This document shows, piece by piece, positions 10,592-23,500 of a stretch of DNA of 64,000 nt (position 1 is the first letter of the stretch; each line of letters begins with the position of its first letter). The notes beneath the pieces were generated by a model. It worked only from the letters and a program-made list of their open reading frames with translations, was not told the DNA's origin and ran no database searches. Source of the stretch: Sarcomyxa edulis (Eukaryota > Basidiomycota > Agaricomycetes > Agaricales > Mycenaceae); contig QUOL01000011.1 in the NCBI GenBank assembly GCA_009761415.1, positions 1,054,001 through 1,118,000 on the forward strand. Reading direction: 5' to 3'. The position numbers and the translations under genes are program-made.

Positions 10592-11340
10592 TTAGCCGAG
10601 GAATGGGCCACGGCGGCGACGACGACTGGGTTTGGACGATAACGACGAGGACGTCGAGGGTGGGGAATTGAGACGCATGAGAGATCGATCTAGATAGCTG
10701 AACACATGGGAGAGGGTAGCGGCGCTGACAGCATCTGGGTGACAGGCTAGCGAAATAAGCATTGACGCAACGAGATTCGAATAAGTACGTACCGAATTGA
10801 CGACGACGACGATATTGTAAGAGAATTTACTTGAAGACAAATCTATCAACATTGATCAGAATGAGAGGAATGAGATACTCACCGTGCGGACGCGATACCA
10901 AGAATGAGAGACCCCTGGGAGGAGAGCGATGTGAGATGAGGGCTATGGGCACGTATCGGGAGACTACTTACAGCAGCGACGAGAACGATGGCTGGCTAGA
11001 AGGGAGGCGATGGATCAGTTGGGTATAGATGATTGACAGCTGAATGTTCACGTACCAAGACGAACGAGGATGTTGCCAGAACTACAGGGGAGGATGAGAA
11101 GAGTTAGTCAGGATACAACGACGACGAAATGAATAGATCACTCACGCAAGGTCGTCGGCCTCGAGAGTGAGGGGGACGGCGACGAGGAGGAAAGTGGGAT
11201 GAGAAAGTGGGAGGATGAAGTGGGAGGAAAGAACGAGATGAAGAAATTGGATAGAATCCGACCTGTCTTTATACACCTAAAAAGAGGCTCTGTTGTCAAT
11301 CCTAACAAAGCAACCAAACACTAGTAAGAATGGAGACTTA
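10592..11340 (-). CDS. Candidate small membrane protein gene with micro-exons (unit 1)
   Basis: The minus strand shows a chain of canonical introns (GTAAGT/GTACGT donors, CTNAC-type branch points, CAG/TAG acceptors) separating very short exons: 11056-11081 (26 nt), 10972-10995 (24 nt), a 32-nt exon, then a longer last exon whose frame ends '...KPSRRRRRGPFLG'. One frame reads a hydrophobic stretch, 'PAIVLVAAGSLILGIAS', across the micro-exon junction. Another stays open through 'FLLVAVPLTLEADDLA' to the end. I cannot decide between them. Counterparts are at 44654-45330 and 58230-58980; the last exon keeps its frame and stop in units 1 and 3. I do not recognise the protein. Confidence 0.35.
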
Positions 11341-11399
11341 CGTTTGCGAAAAAGATGCAATATCGGCTAAATTTTCCAGATAACATCTGAATCTCCCAA

Positions 11400-13300
11400 T
11401 CTTGCAGATCCGCGTGTGTGGCGCCGTGTGCGGTATCGACGGCTCTGGGCATGTATGGGCATCGTGACGCCGTGTACTTTCTGGTACGTCGTCCAATGGT
11501 GAGGGGGCAGTTGCGAATCCAACCGTCGACGGTTGGACACGATCCTGTCTACCTGCTAAACGTTGAAGCACCCTTACGACGGTACTCTAACTTTTCACTC
11601 ACCACTTTCCCCGTATCCCCACCTGTCAATACGAGGACGCGTCAGATGACGCGTCCTGAGCCTGCACCTCGTCAGCCTAGGTATGGACTTCACGGGCAAT
11701 GGAAGACCCCGCGCCGTGGGTCATAGGTAGGTCTAAATGGAAGTAAGTACGCACAGCGATCGTTCGACCGAAGGGCTAGACGAAAAACTCACCGGCGCAC
11801 TTGAGAATGGATAGCTTCTCAAAACTCGGGGACGCTGTGTGACATGTTCGGTGCACCTATTGAAGACTGCTCTCTTCTTGAGAGCGGGCTGTATGTAGAC
11901 GTGGTAGAGAGGGGATAACGACGAGAAAGAGGTCCCTGTACGCTGTGAGAAACGAGAAGAAGGAAGGAAACAACCCGAAAACACAAACCTCTTGATTACT
12001 GAGATTATCACTCTAAAAAACCACGATGCACGCCATTCCAGATTCTTCGTGACGAGTGACTGAAGGTTGCATTTGTCTAACGTGCTTCATCTCGAAGTTT
12101 TCGGAACTGGGGGCCATCCAATCGTAACCTACGTTTCCGGGTCTCGTTTGAGAGAGTGCCGATACTCTGGATGGAGGTGTCAAGCGATTGGTTACTGGGA
12201 ACTGAGTGAGAGGAACATACGATTTTGGGAATAGACAAAATATAGGCATGGATCTTGGCGGAGAGAGTCGACATATGATGTGATAGGTGAAAGGCTGAGG
12301 CAAGGTAAGCCAACGGCAGGAGAACGATTCGAACGAAATAGAGGCGGCTGATAAAGTAGACGGCGAAGAGACGACGTCGTGCACAACTCTCGCTCAGACG
12401 ATCAAGAGTTGTGCGCGGCGCCTGTAAGTGAGATCTCGGTCTTCAATAAACCTTCAGGAAGGGTCTTCCAATCGGTCTCAAGCAATACACGTCGGAATTA
12501 CCGCTCACGTACTCTTCGACTTGTAGTTTACTCTGGAAGGAATGAGGATTCCACAATCCAAGAATCGAGATAAGTGTGTACCCTAGAATAGAAATTGGAC
12601 GAGATTCTAAGTGGAGTTTGCCTTGGGGTGAAAGGCTGGAGAATGCATGATGACGAAAATCGCCATAAGATACTGAGCGAGAATCAAGAGGGAATGAAAG
12701 GTTGGGGGTAAGGATGTAGTGGTGGAGATGGACTCACGAAGTAAGCTTGTGATTTGAGACTCGTTCGTGTGAGACTCTCAATATTCCTGCAAGTCTTATC
12801 TTTGGATAATGTTGCGCATTCTGAGCCTGTCGAAAGGTGGAAGATGATGTGAAGAAGCTTTTGTCGATAGACGATGACTTGTTGTTTTCCAGCGGCGCCC
12901 GAGAGTTCTTTTGAATCAAATCATAGAGGGCTCTAATATAAGGATACCCGTGAGCTCAAACGGCGAAAAGCAGTCAACTTACCTCAACAATATGTACACC
13001 TCTTGAGGATGCTGTCTGGAAGATCTCGGAACGATGGGGATACTTTGAGATGGGAATGACTATCGGCGACTCGTCGAAGTCAAGTACAAGTTGGAAACTT
13101 GTGAGTTCAAGAGGCGTCGACTCGGAGAGTACGAGTTAGCTATACAGATGTATATGAGACGTGTAAATGAGTGCGAGAGGGTGGTTTCCGAGGAGACCAG
13201 GAAACGAATGTGGTGGATGGGTGCGAAGAGATTAGATTTGGAAAGTAATTAGCAGACGCGATCGAAATCATCTTCACTCTTGATCATGATTCTCACCCGG
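11400..13300. other. Unit 1 block of conserved open exons on both strands
   Basis: Short segments flanked by splice-like signals recur in all units. On the minus strand, 12736-12960 reads 'YPYIRALYDLIQKNSRAP...' and keeps frame despite a 3-bp length difference between units. Also minus, about 12450-12585 reads 'FQSKLQVEEYVSGNSDVYCL', open in units 1 and 3 but with a stop in unit 2. On the plus strand, about 13080-13252 reads 'EYELAIQMYMRRVNECERVV'. Palindromes are also present: GGACGCGTCA/TGACGCGTCC near 11635, and arms of GCACAACTCT near 12380. I cannot assemble these into named genes. Confidence 0.35.
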
Positions 13301-13339
13301 ACTGCTGCCACTTAGATCTCGCACACTCTACACGTCGAC

Positions 13340-14900
13340 ACTCTCTTATGGATTCCCCGATGAATTCAGACCAACATATCACCAAAAAATTGACATATTA
13401 CTCGAACAACTATGAATCTAATCTCGAAGAATATGAATCTACTCCGAGTCGCCCGTAAAACTTGGACTGGACCTCTCAAGCCTTCAAACTTCATGTGGCA
13501 GCATCCTTCCATCGAACGGAATTTTTGTGCATTAGACATCTCATTCAAGTGGAGGTATGTTGCATCCCTCCAATATCTGCACTGATAGTCTGGAATCCCG
13601 ACTTCTCGCTGACTTCTCGGCCATACTCAGTTGGTCACTGATTTCGTTGATACTCCTGGCACAACCGTCGACAAGACCTCCAGAGTCTCCTCCAACGTAT
13701 CCTACGGTGCAACTCTACGAAATGATACCTCGCGGTACTCGACACTCTATTCCAAGGGCTCTTGAGTCCAAATGTTGGTATGTCTTGTTCCTACCCATGA
13801 ACTCCGTCTTTACGGTGTTCAAATGTCATTCATACTGTTCTATCTGCGCAGAACATGTCACATAGGCTTTCCCCTCTCGTTATCGGACACAATACACGAC
13901 GTGGTATGTATATCAATCTCAGTCCTGCTCTTCGTCATGCCTCGAGAAACCCAAAGGTCTCCCTTCGTAGCTCGATGTCCGAGTCGTTGAGAAGACCACC
14001 AAAGTTCGATGTCTACGCCATTTGAGCATCTGTACGTTGTCCCCGGCTCGTCGGCGCTCCGCCTTAACTAATGTTCCTCGTCGTTTCTCCCTGCTCCTAC
14101 CCGGAAGTCCCATCTTGCCACTGCTGATCAGACTCGCTCGAGCTGATTGAGAGCTCAGGCTCTACCATAACGCGTCAGTATCCTGCTCGCCCTCACCTCA
14201 CGTCAAATAATCACTGTTCTTCAGCTCTGGTAACAGTCTCGTAAGTTTCGAAGCAATGGAAGGTGCTAATCCGGCGACACAAAAACTAGCGCACATGGCG
14301 ACTTATTTTCCTTCAGAGGAAGTGCCACGAGAAATATCGCAGTCATGCTGTAAGTGTCTAATCAATGACATCTCCTCGTTGCCTCCAAGTCTTTCCTTTT
14401 TCATCTTGACTGATCTTTCATCTTCTCGGCCGTACTTCGTGTCCCTGTCCTTGTCGTTTGCAGGCTAGTCAATACCAATTCTCTTCGATTTGACGCCGCT
14501 CCGAATCGGACCCTCGTGCGGATGTGAGCTCATCTCACCTGCCTCCCATGCTCGGCTAACCAATTCCGGTAAGTGAATCCGTCCATTACTCTTTGTCCCA
14601 ATGCAATCGTGCGTCACTGTTATGGCACGAGGCCTGAACTCTCCGTGGCTTCACATAGATGTTTCAGGTTTTTTTGGGTGCAGGGCCGTTTGTATCTCGC
14701 AATTGGCCGCAAACACCCAGATCTACCAGGACATTTTGGGAGCCGCTTTTATCATCATCAATCCATGTTTGTAGCATTTCCGATATCTATAATTTCTCCG
14801 CATGCGTTGAATATATGTCTGGCTTGGGAATCTGAAAGGAAAGACATATTGTGAGTTTATCCCTCTGCATAGTATCTAAATCAAGATCTTGACATTGTGT
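13340..14900 (+). other. Unit 1 candidate multi-exon gene, near-identical in unit 2
   Basis: Plus-strand exons separated by GTATGT/GTAAGT introns. One exon (about 13595-13780) stays open in all three units with a 3-bp in-frame difference in unit 3, and contains a hydrophobic 'LISLILLAQ' followed by a Pro-rich stretch. A second (14256-14349, 'MEGANPATQKLAHMATYF') begins at an ATG conserved in all units. The segment matches 47338-48900 almost base for base, whereas unit 3 is more diverged. Protein family unknown to me; coding status is inferred from frame conservation only. Confidence 0.35.
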
Positions 14901-16660
14901 CGATGACCCGAATATCATGCAGGGACAGGGGCCATGACACGTAACATTTGATTCTTTTGTCAGGCCCTGAATTCTAAGGTAAAATGGAATGGATTAGGTT
15001 CCTGATTAGGTGAGTCTTTTGTTGCTATGACTAAATTATCTGAGGAAGAACGACCGCATAGTTGGATGGCTATGCGATCAATCTCCCTCAGATCTATTAT
15101 TCAGATCTCTTGCAGCTGAAGCTTAGTTGACTATTTGTTTCCTCCTCAATCTAAGTTGTGAGTGTCCTGAGCAGTAGCATAACCATTGAGAACCTTGAGA
15201 TTTAAATGAGCCACTCATAATGAAAATAACTTGAGTAAGACTTGAGAGATTGAGGCAGACTGAAGGCATCATGGTACCAGCAAAAGTAGGTCCATGTGCA
15301 TGGCAAAATCCTGTCCCTGAGTGAGAAAGTGATCAGTGATGTAATTTCGCTTCACGGTGTCCGCGCAATACGCGAAGGAAGCTTCGGATTTAGGTTGTCG
15401 CTTTGGGCCGTTTTAGGTCATGCCGTACCCAGATCGACGGATCCGATATGATTTCAGCCATATGACGGAATGCTTGAATAGTATTAAAGCTCACTCACCA
15501 AGTGAATCATGGCCCACCTTCCTCCCCTTGCCCAAACTATGCCCGTTTATTTTCTCATCAAACGACTCTCAACTCCACCCCCTCATTCATCTCTCCATCA
15601 CCTCTACACATTGTATCACCAAAGGTATGTCAGGTATTCATTTTGTCCTGACATAGGCTGATTGTGTTGTGATCTCGCAGAGGCCGTGTGGGCTCGATTG
15701 CGATCGAGCTGTGATTATCGCGGGCGGTTGTTTGGCAGGAGCCTCGGGTTGCAAATATCGTACGTCCATTTTCGGATTTTCCAGTCACGTTCCTTTCCCA
15801 CTGACGCTTATCAGCGCTTAGCGATTATAGATTATCTTCGACAGTCCTGGCCTTATCTCCATTTCGTCGCGAGCACACTTACGCCTCAAATACCTGCGAT
15901 GCAAGATACGAAAACTCGGTCAATATCATTCCTCACACCCTCCGGCTCTTCCACAAAAGTCTCCAACTCAATCTGTCACCGAGTATCGTGATTCAAAGAA
16001 CAAATCAAAACTCGAGGCTTCATCGGTGGTGAAAAAGAGGGTGTAGTGGTCGAGAATGATAACGAGTCGGTTCGTTGTTGCTGCTGTTTAAGCTCCTTAT
16101 TTTTCGGACTAACCTTTGATCGTGATTTCAGGGAGACTTAGAGAGGCGGTCAGATCAGGTTCTGTAGGTCATCGACGGTAAGTCGACTCATATAAATTTT
16201 ACTTTGGCCTGGAGCTCACTGACAAGTCATTCCCAGTGCACAGTCTTGCACACAATACGAGAAACGCGTAGAGGGCACGGCGACATGATGCACACTCTGT
16301 CGTAGATCAAAGTCGTAGAAATGGGCTATAGGCTCGGTACGTATTCCCGTATATCTCTTGAGACTCACTGATACTCATGTCGCTCTATGTAGTGTCTATT
16401 AGATGCCGTATCTCGACGTCGATACCTCTCGAAACCTCGACTCAGCACCGTCCACAGATCCCGAAGTTCACTATCGAGTGAACTCTCTCCACCCCTTGGA
16501 AAACAGGGCTTGCCTCGTACATTGCAGAGCAACGCCGTTTTATCTTCAAGTCCGACAGCCACGTCATACCTTCTCGAATCCTTCGTTGGTCATTCTCGCG
16601 CTCCTGCTACAGACTCCCAAGGCAATCTGAACACGCGTCAGAGCCTCCTTCCCTCCATGT
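14900..16660 (+). other. Unit 1 intron-dense stretch, possible structured or decayed transcript
   Basis: Plus-strand splice signals recur in order: GTATGT near 15624, GTACGT near 15761, GTTCGT near 16069, GTAAGT near 16180 and GTACGT near 16338. The short exons between them cannot all be read in one frame. Several carry perfect hairpins, for example CGCATAG/CTATGCG near 15057 and GCTCGAT/ATCGAGC near 15692. The same order is present in unit 2 (about 48900-50650) and unit 3 (about 62560-64000). Either a non-coding spliced RNA or a decayed gene would explain this. Confidence 0.35.
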
Positions 16661-19450
16661 TCACCTTCGGCTATTCTATCCGATGGATTCTACCATCAGA
16701 ATCTTGGGATAGAGGCCTTGCGGCGAGCATCCTAGCACCTCTAGGATGAAATACACGCGTCAGCTAGTAGGAAATATGTTTCCTCGCTGCCACAATGTAT
16801 CAGGAGAGCGCAAAGTGTCCATCCTAGCTGTACAGAGTTGCTCTCCGGGCTCTGACCTCGTTTTTCAGTTTCACCTCACCTTCGCGTTCTCGCCTACCTA
16901 GTACGACAAGTTGTATCGCGCGGTACTCAACATTCAGGCTTCGTAGTGAGTAGTTTTACAATTCTTGATATAGACATTGTATGCTAATAGATGAACAAAG
17001 TCTCGACACCTCTTGTATTGACACGAGAGGGGAAGCGCCCTCACGCTCTGGTATGTCTAATTCTATGGTTTTCTTTCCTCTCCAGATTCTGATTCCATAT
17101 TCAGGCTTCCGCAGACTGCCACTCCACGATCTACCCTCGGCTAACTCACGCGCCAAAAAGCAAGGTCCAAAATCTGAGATTTTGGCCCCGTGGCGAGCGG
17201 CATCAAATCTCTAGGATAAATTATCGTGTTCCTCGACGATGTGAGAGCTTACGCACTGTCTCATTCGAAGTAAGAGGGCGCGTAGCGCCCTCGTCGTCTT
17301 GTCTAGCTAGTCATCATCATCCTATATCTACTCTCCCAAGTTCCAAAGTATTATCCCGAGTTGCTACAATCCTCGTTCCACTACCATCGACGTCCGCGCC
17401 GTCGGCTAACTCACGCCCTCAGAAATGTCGACAAAAATCTGAGATTTCGGCCCCGCGGCGAGCGGCGTCACACTTCTACGATAGGATATCGTGTTCATCG
17501 ATAACATCCAAGCTTACGCGCCGTCTTGTTTGGCGTAAGAGGGCGCGTAGCGCCCTTGACATCTTCGTATGTTTATTACAACCTTTCATGTCTCCCCCCA
17601 GACCCTAATATGATCTATAGCTCTTCGACAATCCTCGCTCGACCTCCCTACCCTCGGCTAACTTACGCGTCAGAAATCAAGGCCCAAAATCTGAGATTTC
17701 GGCCCCGCGGCGAGCGGCCACACGATCCTAGTATAAAGTATCGTGTTCATTGACAACTCGACAGCTTGTGGACCGTATAGCTTGGAGTAAGAGGGCGCGT
17801 AGCGCCCTCGCCCTCGACGTCTCGTATGTCTACTATGACGCTTCATCTCTCCTCCCAAATTCTAACTTGATATATAGCCTTCCGCCAATCGATGGTTAAC
17901 CTCTATCTACATCCCTACCCTCGGCTAACTTACACGTCAAAAATCAAGGCCCAAAATCTGAGATTCTGGCCCCGCGGCGAGCGGCTCCAACGATCTAGGA
18001 TAAAGCTCACGTCGTTGTCACCATCCAAATCCACGTAGTCCACTTGTCCTTCGAGTAGGAGTGAGAGGGCGCGAAGCGCCCTCAACCCCTCGTTCTCCAG
18101 CCCTCGTATGTGCATTCCACCTACGTATCTTCCACCACAAAATTCTAACTTGATATTCGGGCTTCCGGGAATCGCTGTCAGATGTCCCTCCTCACCCCAC
18201 CCTTCGGCTAACTTTCATGCCAGAAAACACGGCTCGAAATCCGAGATTTCGGCCCCGTGGCGAGCGGCTTCACGATTCTAGGATGAAGTCTCGTGTTGCC
18301 CAACGACGAGTTCAAGGCTTGTGTACTGTGTAGTGTGGAGTAAGAGGGCGCGTAGCGCCCTCGTCCTCATCGTCTCGTATGTCAATCATGACACTTCATC
18401 TGCCCTCTCACATTCTAATTTGATTTTTAGCCTTCCGCCAATCGATGTTTTACCTCCGTCCCCATCTCTCCTTTGGCCAATTCGCGCGCGTCAAAATACG
18501 GCCCAAGACTCGAGACGTTCTGCGCACCGAGGTATGTCTGTTTCTTTTGTTTTCTTATATCGTTTCACTCATCCATCTCTCCGTACAGTTTGATACTATC
18601 CCATAGATGTTACGTCTCTCCCCCAATATCTCAACCACGTATATCGACTTCCCGATATCGCCGTTCGTCTCCCCCATCGCGTTCCCTTTGGACGAAGAAA
18701 CCACGGTCGAAAATTCGAGATTCCGGCCTTGCGGCGAGCAATCTCGTGCTACTCTGGTATTCCACCAGTCGAACGACCAACAACGTTCGAGATCGTTCTC
18801 TTCTTCGGTACAGAGGGACCCAGAGTGCGGTAAGTCTGTTGCGATCCTCCCATATCCTCCTCTCATTCTGACTTGATATACAAGCTTCCGGGAATTGCTG
18901 TCACCGCATCAGCCTTGCGACCACCCTTCACGCACCCACCCCTATTCGATGTCAAGACAGGGAGTTCTCGAGTAGAACGAACGACGAACCTGAGCATTGT
19001 TCGTCGACTGCGCCCCCATACTGTTGTACGTTTGTTGATTCAAACATTCTTTTATTAAACTAATTTGATTTTAAAGCTTCCGGGTATCAATCTTCCACCT
19101 CTACCCTCAGGCGTAACACTGTGAAGATCCTTGTTGTACTGAGATGTCTTGAAGACGAACGAAGTTCTTGAGTGACATCTCCTCCAGCGTAGAATACCCA
19201 CAACACATCATCGCAAGTCTATTACATTCATCCAAACATCTAATCGACATTCTAACTCGATATTCAGGCTTCCGGCGATCGTTGTCTTAGCTCCATCCAC
19301 ATACACATGGCTACCCTTGGCGCGACTCGCTTGCAAGACTCGACGACCGAGAATTGGGATCTCGGCCTGCGGGGAGAAGTGTCGCTGGTGTGTTTCCATG
19401 TCCGAACTCGAGTTTCTTTTTCACTGACTTGCTTTGTAGACTCGAAGCAC
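16660..19450 (+). repeat. Array of about 265-bp hairpin modules (unit 1)
   Basis: Five well-preserved and several diverged modules. Each has a CTCGGCTAAC lead, a CCAAAATCTGAGATTTTGG-type hairpin, GGCCCCGCGGCGAGCGGC, a 'CTAGGATAAA' word and the hairpin GAGGGCGCGTAGCGCCCTC (17274, 17539, 17791, 18065, 18344; spacing 252-279 bp). Each ends in an intron-like segment running from GTATGT to TCTAACTTGATATNNAG. The module thus looks like a repeated exon plus intron, but the exon has no conserved reading frame. One stem shows a paired change: CAAAATC/GATTTTG in module 1 against CGAAATC/GATTTCG in module 5. A structured, spliced RNA is the simplest reading, inferred only. Confidence 0.6.
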
Positions 19451-19945
19451 AGCTCAATCTAGTTAAGTCGTTGCGAAGGTACACTGGCACTGTTGAGTCG
19501 TCACAAAGGTACTTTCTGTGTCTAATTTTTTTGTTTCGTACCACGATCTGACTTGACATTCAAGTTCCTGCGAACGCCGACATACGCATCGGCTAATTGG
19601 AGGGAGAACGAGGCCCTTCAAGTTCGTCGCGCGGTGGTATGTCCGCCGTACATGTCCGTAGCTTGCAACTCATTTCTCCCTGGTATATCTCGTAGCTAAC
19701 ACCCGCACGACTCGCCGCTGGACATCGAGATAGCGAACCCTCGGGAGGGGAAACCCTGGCAATTTTAAAACTAGCCGACAGTCCGTTTTGTAGATGCAGC
19801 TTTTTTTTGTTTGCGACTGTTTGTTTCTCTCGCGTACATCTATAGCTAGTACTCGTTATGCTAGTAGTTGTTATGTCCATCGCTCAGGCAACGCTAAGCT
19901 TCGAAGAGTATAACCACAAGAATGAAAACAAACAAGGATCACCAT

Positions 19946-20083
19946 AAAAGGCATCTAAGCAACCCGGGCCGTCATCCGCCCTATCACTTATTCCGACCGT
20001 CGAGTCAATGAATGAAAGCGGAATACATACAAAGCAGTGCAATAGATCTATCAACCACTACCACTACCAATCCTAACTAGGAT
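19946..20083. repeat. Head of segmental unit 2, cut off by the 20.4-kb insertion
   Basis: These 138 bp repeat the head of unit 1 (6305-6425) and stop at CCAATCCTAA, after which foreign sequence begins. The continuation, CCCTAACCCTACTACTCCC, is found at 40525. The two halves together give the sequence seen uninterrupted in unit 1. Confidence 0.9.
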
Positions 20084-20099
20084 TCATCAGCAAACCGGC
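20084..20099 (+). repeat. Left terminal inverted repeat of the composite element
   Basis: TCATCAGCAAACCGGC matches the inverse of 40509-40524 with one mismatch (CCGGC against CCAGC). Confidence 0.8.
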
Positions 20100-20500
20100 A
20101 ACTGGCTTTGAAGTGCTGCAGAGTACTGCATAGGGAGTTATAGAGCCAAAGTTCCCATAGAACGGGTCCTTGGGTTTATAGACCTCCGGAGTTCTGAATG
20201 TCATCTATGCAGTTCTACGAGACTTCCCCATAGTTTAGGCTTGTCTCTACAAAGATCTCCATAGGTATATCTCTTTGTTATGAATATCTTCGTAGCTGTA
20301 TCCTCTTACTATGGATGCCTCCATAGCTGTGTGTCTTCTCTATGGAGTTCTCCCAGTTTCTCCGGAGCATCCTCTGTAGTAGTACCCTAGTCGTAGTGAT
20401 ATGACTTTCCGTATCGCTCGAGATTCCAATAATCAGCAGATTTGATTCAAAAATGAGTACTATTAATGCTTCGTGTTATGCTATCATCCGCCCAGAGCCC
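20100..20500. repeat. Left subterminal region with CCATAG motifs
   Basis: No gene is seen. The stretch has repeated CCATAG/CTATGG words and a 20242-20263 block, GTCTCTACAAAGA plus CCATAG, that reappears inverted at 40329-40349. These are likely transposase-binding subterminal repeats by analogy with CACTA-like elements. Confidence 0.6.
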
Positions 20501-20532
20501 CAAAAAGTATATATGCAGTAAAGCAAACTGAT

Positions 20533-23500
20533 CTAATCGAGGACTACGCCGAGATTGTAATCCTCAGGCTCTCCTTGATGCTGAAGCCCCGAGCGAGAAC
20601 TGTACAGAAGAGTGAATCCCGTTGTCATGTTAGTATTGTTTCCAACAAAAGAAGACACTAGATATGCGTACGTTCCGTTGAGTGCCCATTGCTGTCGCGA
20701 TTCTAATAGCTTTGCTCCGTGGTAATCGTCTCTCTCGGTTCTCCTGATGAGTGACATAATAGCTTTCCAAATCCCTTCGTATTTCAGACGGTTGAATCGT
20801 TCCGTGATGTGTATGCCCGTACTCCACTCCTGTAGGCAGTGATTGAGCTAAAGACATGCGCCGGATAGCGAGAGGTAAGCAGCTGGGTCACGACGGCTAG
20901 AATGTGAGACTTACGCAAGTAGCGGCTAAGCAGAGCGCTCCACAGGGAAGGACCTTGAACTCGTTCGGGAACAGGATAGCGAGACCTTCTTGGTGGCCAT
21001 AATAGAATTCTGTGCAAAGATCGCGTAGAGCGGGATGTGCGAAGTTATTCGTTCGGTCCTGACAACGGTCAATAATGTAGTAGTAGTCAGCGAAGATAAA
21101 TAGATAAGAACCACAAGCGTACCTGTTCATCTTTACCATTCTGGAGGAAAGCCCCCTTGTCGAGGAGCTTCTTGACTTTCTTCACCGTGTAATTCAGCTT
21201 TTGTGCTGCGGTAAGGCCTTGCTTTTGCGTAAAGAGCTTATAATGGGCTGTCACCATGATACGAGCCTTTTCTTTGAGTCGAGAGCGGAATGCCGATCCT
21301 TCTTCGTACACCTGTGTCATAGCAACGGAGGACGGAAGAGTTCGTTGAGTGACACTAAGCTGCTGAGAGATTAGAGTTACGCACTAAGGTTTTCATATCT
21401 CGTTGATGATCTTCATAATAATCTGTAACAATAAGTTAGACGGCAGTGAGATCCGGGACTGTTGATAAGACACTTACTTGGCTCGACCATTCCGCCACCA
21501 TCCTCGTGCGCTGCCATAGCCTCGGTCAGACAATCAGCAGCGCGATTGATGTCCTTCTTAGGATGGGGAAAGCCAATCTCGGTAGCGACGACCAACCGGT
21601 ACTTTCTTTTTGCTGCTTCCAAAACATCGGTCCATTGACTTGGATAAAACTGGAGCTGGGTCGGTGTCCCTACTGCCGGACGAGAAGTCTTCGAGTGCCG
21701 TTTCGCCCTCTTCCTGACGGGATATGGCTCGGTGTCTGAGTCCCGGCCAGACTCGGAGTCGTCTTTCAAACCGTCGAGTTCATCAGCGCCGTGAGTTCCA
21801 TCCGCGCCGTGAGTTCCATCGGCGCGGTTAGAGCCATCTCCAGTGGTCTGTAAATCAGCAGATGCCTTGAGATGACCAACACCTGGAGGACGAGGTCCCC
21901 GATTTCGTTTGCGATGTTCCTGTAGAACATCGTCGCCGCTGTCGCTCTCACGGTACTCCAACTCATCTTGGTTCTCGTTGTTGCCCTGGCTGTCACGGTC
22001 TACTGACCCGGTCTGATTCTCACCATTGTCGTCGCTCTCATGATGTCTCGGCCCGGTCTGGTCCTCACCGTATCCAGGTTCGTACCATTTGGGCTGTAGC
22101 TTGAGAGTGAGGTCAGTCGAACGTTCAACGCAGCTAGTGGTCACTAACCGCCGCTAGACCATCACCATCAACACTCTTCTGAGCATTCGAGTCTAACAGG
22201 GACCACTTATAAGAAATTCGACATAAAAGAACAATCAGATGTACGTACCACCGCGTTTGCGCTTACTTCCAAAGCCGATGCTTGGGCGCGAATTTCTGAG
22301 GAACTCCATTGCGTTCCGCTCATCTTCATCATCAGAATGCTCATCTTCGAAGATGAATTGAAGTTAGTCAATCGAAATCCTGAATGGCTGCTACAACGCA
22401 CCTATGATCATATCGTCCAGCTCAGCCTCGGAAGCTTTGTTTGGACCGTACTTGTACTCTCCAAACTCTTCAGGATCATTGTAGAAATCCCGTCCTTCGA
22501 ATTCGGCAGAGCCCTCATAGTGGAATTTGCTAGGAGGTTCGTCATTGTAGTCATCGATATCGGTTGACTGGAGCTGGGTCTCGTCAGCCTTATGATCGTA
22601 GTTGTAGTTGGCATGACTCGGGGTCTGAGGGTGTTGAGAAACGGATGGTTGTGGAACCGATTGTTGAGAAGCAGGTTGTCGAGGTACGGATGGCCGTGGA
22701 ACAGGTTGTTGTGAAGAAGATTGTTGAGAAGAAGATTGTCGGGTAGCCGCTTCTCGAGGAACCGCTCCTTGAGAGACAGGTTGTCGAGGAGCCACTACCG
22801 TCGACGTGATGGCCTTGAAGAGCTGCGGAGTCACTTTCGCGGATGGCTTGATAGATAGAAGATCGGGGTCTATGGTTGGCGGTTGACGTTGGTTGAGGTT
22901 TCCACGACCAGACTTGGGGCTCGGATACTCGTTTGGTGCTTGTGACTTTGATTGTTTTTCTGTAGTCGGTCGTGACAGTTGAGAGTACCGTCTGCCAGTC
23001 TTGAGGTCTATGTAAGGGTGCATGTCTGCAGAATGAGAGTTCACCGCCTCAGACGTGGAACCAGAGGCGGTACGAATATCGCCTGGATTGAGGCCAAATC
23101 TACTACCGTCCCTAGCGCGCTGTAGCCTAGGACTTCGTGGTCCGTTCAAACTCGGCTCGGTTCCAGGAGGTACCATATACGTTACGGGAGCAGGAGCATC
23201 TTGCGTACCGGGAGGCAACTCCGATTTCTCAGCCGCTATATCCTGTACGCTCGCTCCCTTAAGTAAGTACAGACAGTAATAGAACAGTTCAGACGTACAG
23301 CCTTAGTTCGACGAGTCCTTTTGGCAGGGGGAGGAGGAGCCATAGGATTGACGGGAGCAGTACCGGGAATACCTTCGACACCGGTCTTTCTGGGGCGTGG
23401 AACGTGAGTAATCTTTTCGCTGAGACTCGCCATCCGTTCAACGTGTCCTCTGGTCCCGCGGGTAGAGCGTCGAGGTCGCTGACTTGCATTGGAAGGTCCT

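Larger units (their letters stand above)
6290..19945. repeat. Segmental duplication unit 1 (about 13.6 kb)
   Basis: First of three direct copies. The left edge is the sequence around GGCATCTAAGCATCCCGGGCC near 6310. The same sequence recurs at 19950 (head of unit 2) and 53970 (head of unit 3). The right edge joins directly to the next head. Content runs in the same order in every unit: 3' flank and body of a TPR/J-domain gene, a CT-rich stretch, GACGG-type repeats, a double hairpin, a micro-exon gene on the minus strand, several conserved open exons, then an array of hairpin modules. Identity between units is high but patchy. Confidence 0.9.

Noticed and set aside
14573..14854. Seven-transmembrane pheromone receptor in the unit
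   Set aside because: Only one or two weak hydrophobic stretches and no receptor motifs; the frame does not continue across the neighbouring splice signals.
20077..20083. CTAGGAT as a target-site duplication of the composite element
   Set aside because: No matching copy is found at the right flank (CCCTAAC); repeats of CCTAAC in the target make any short duplication ambiguous.
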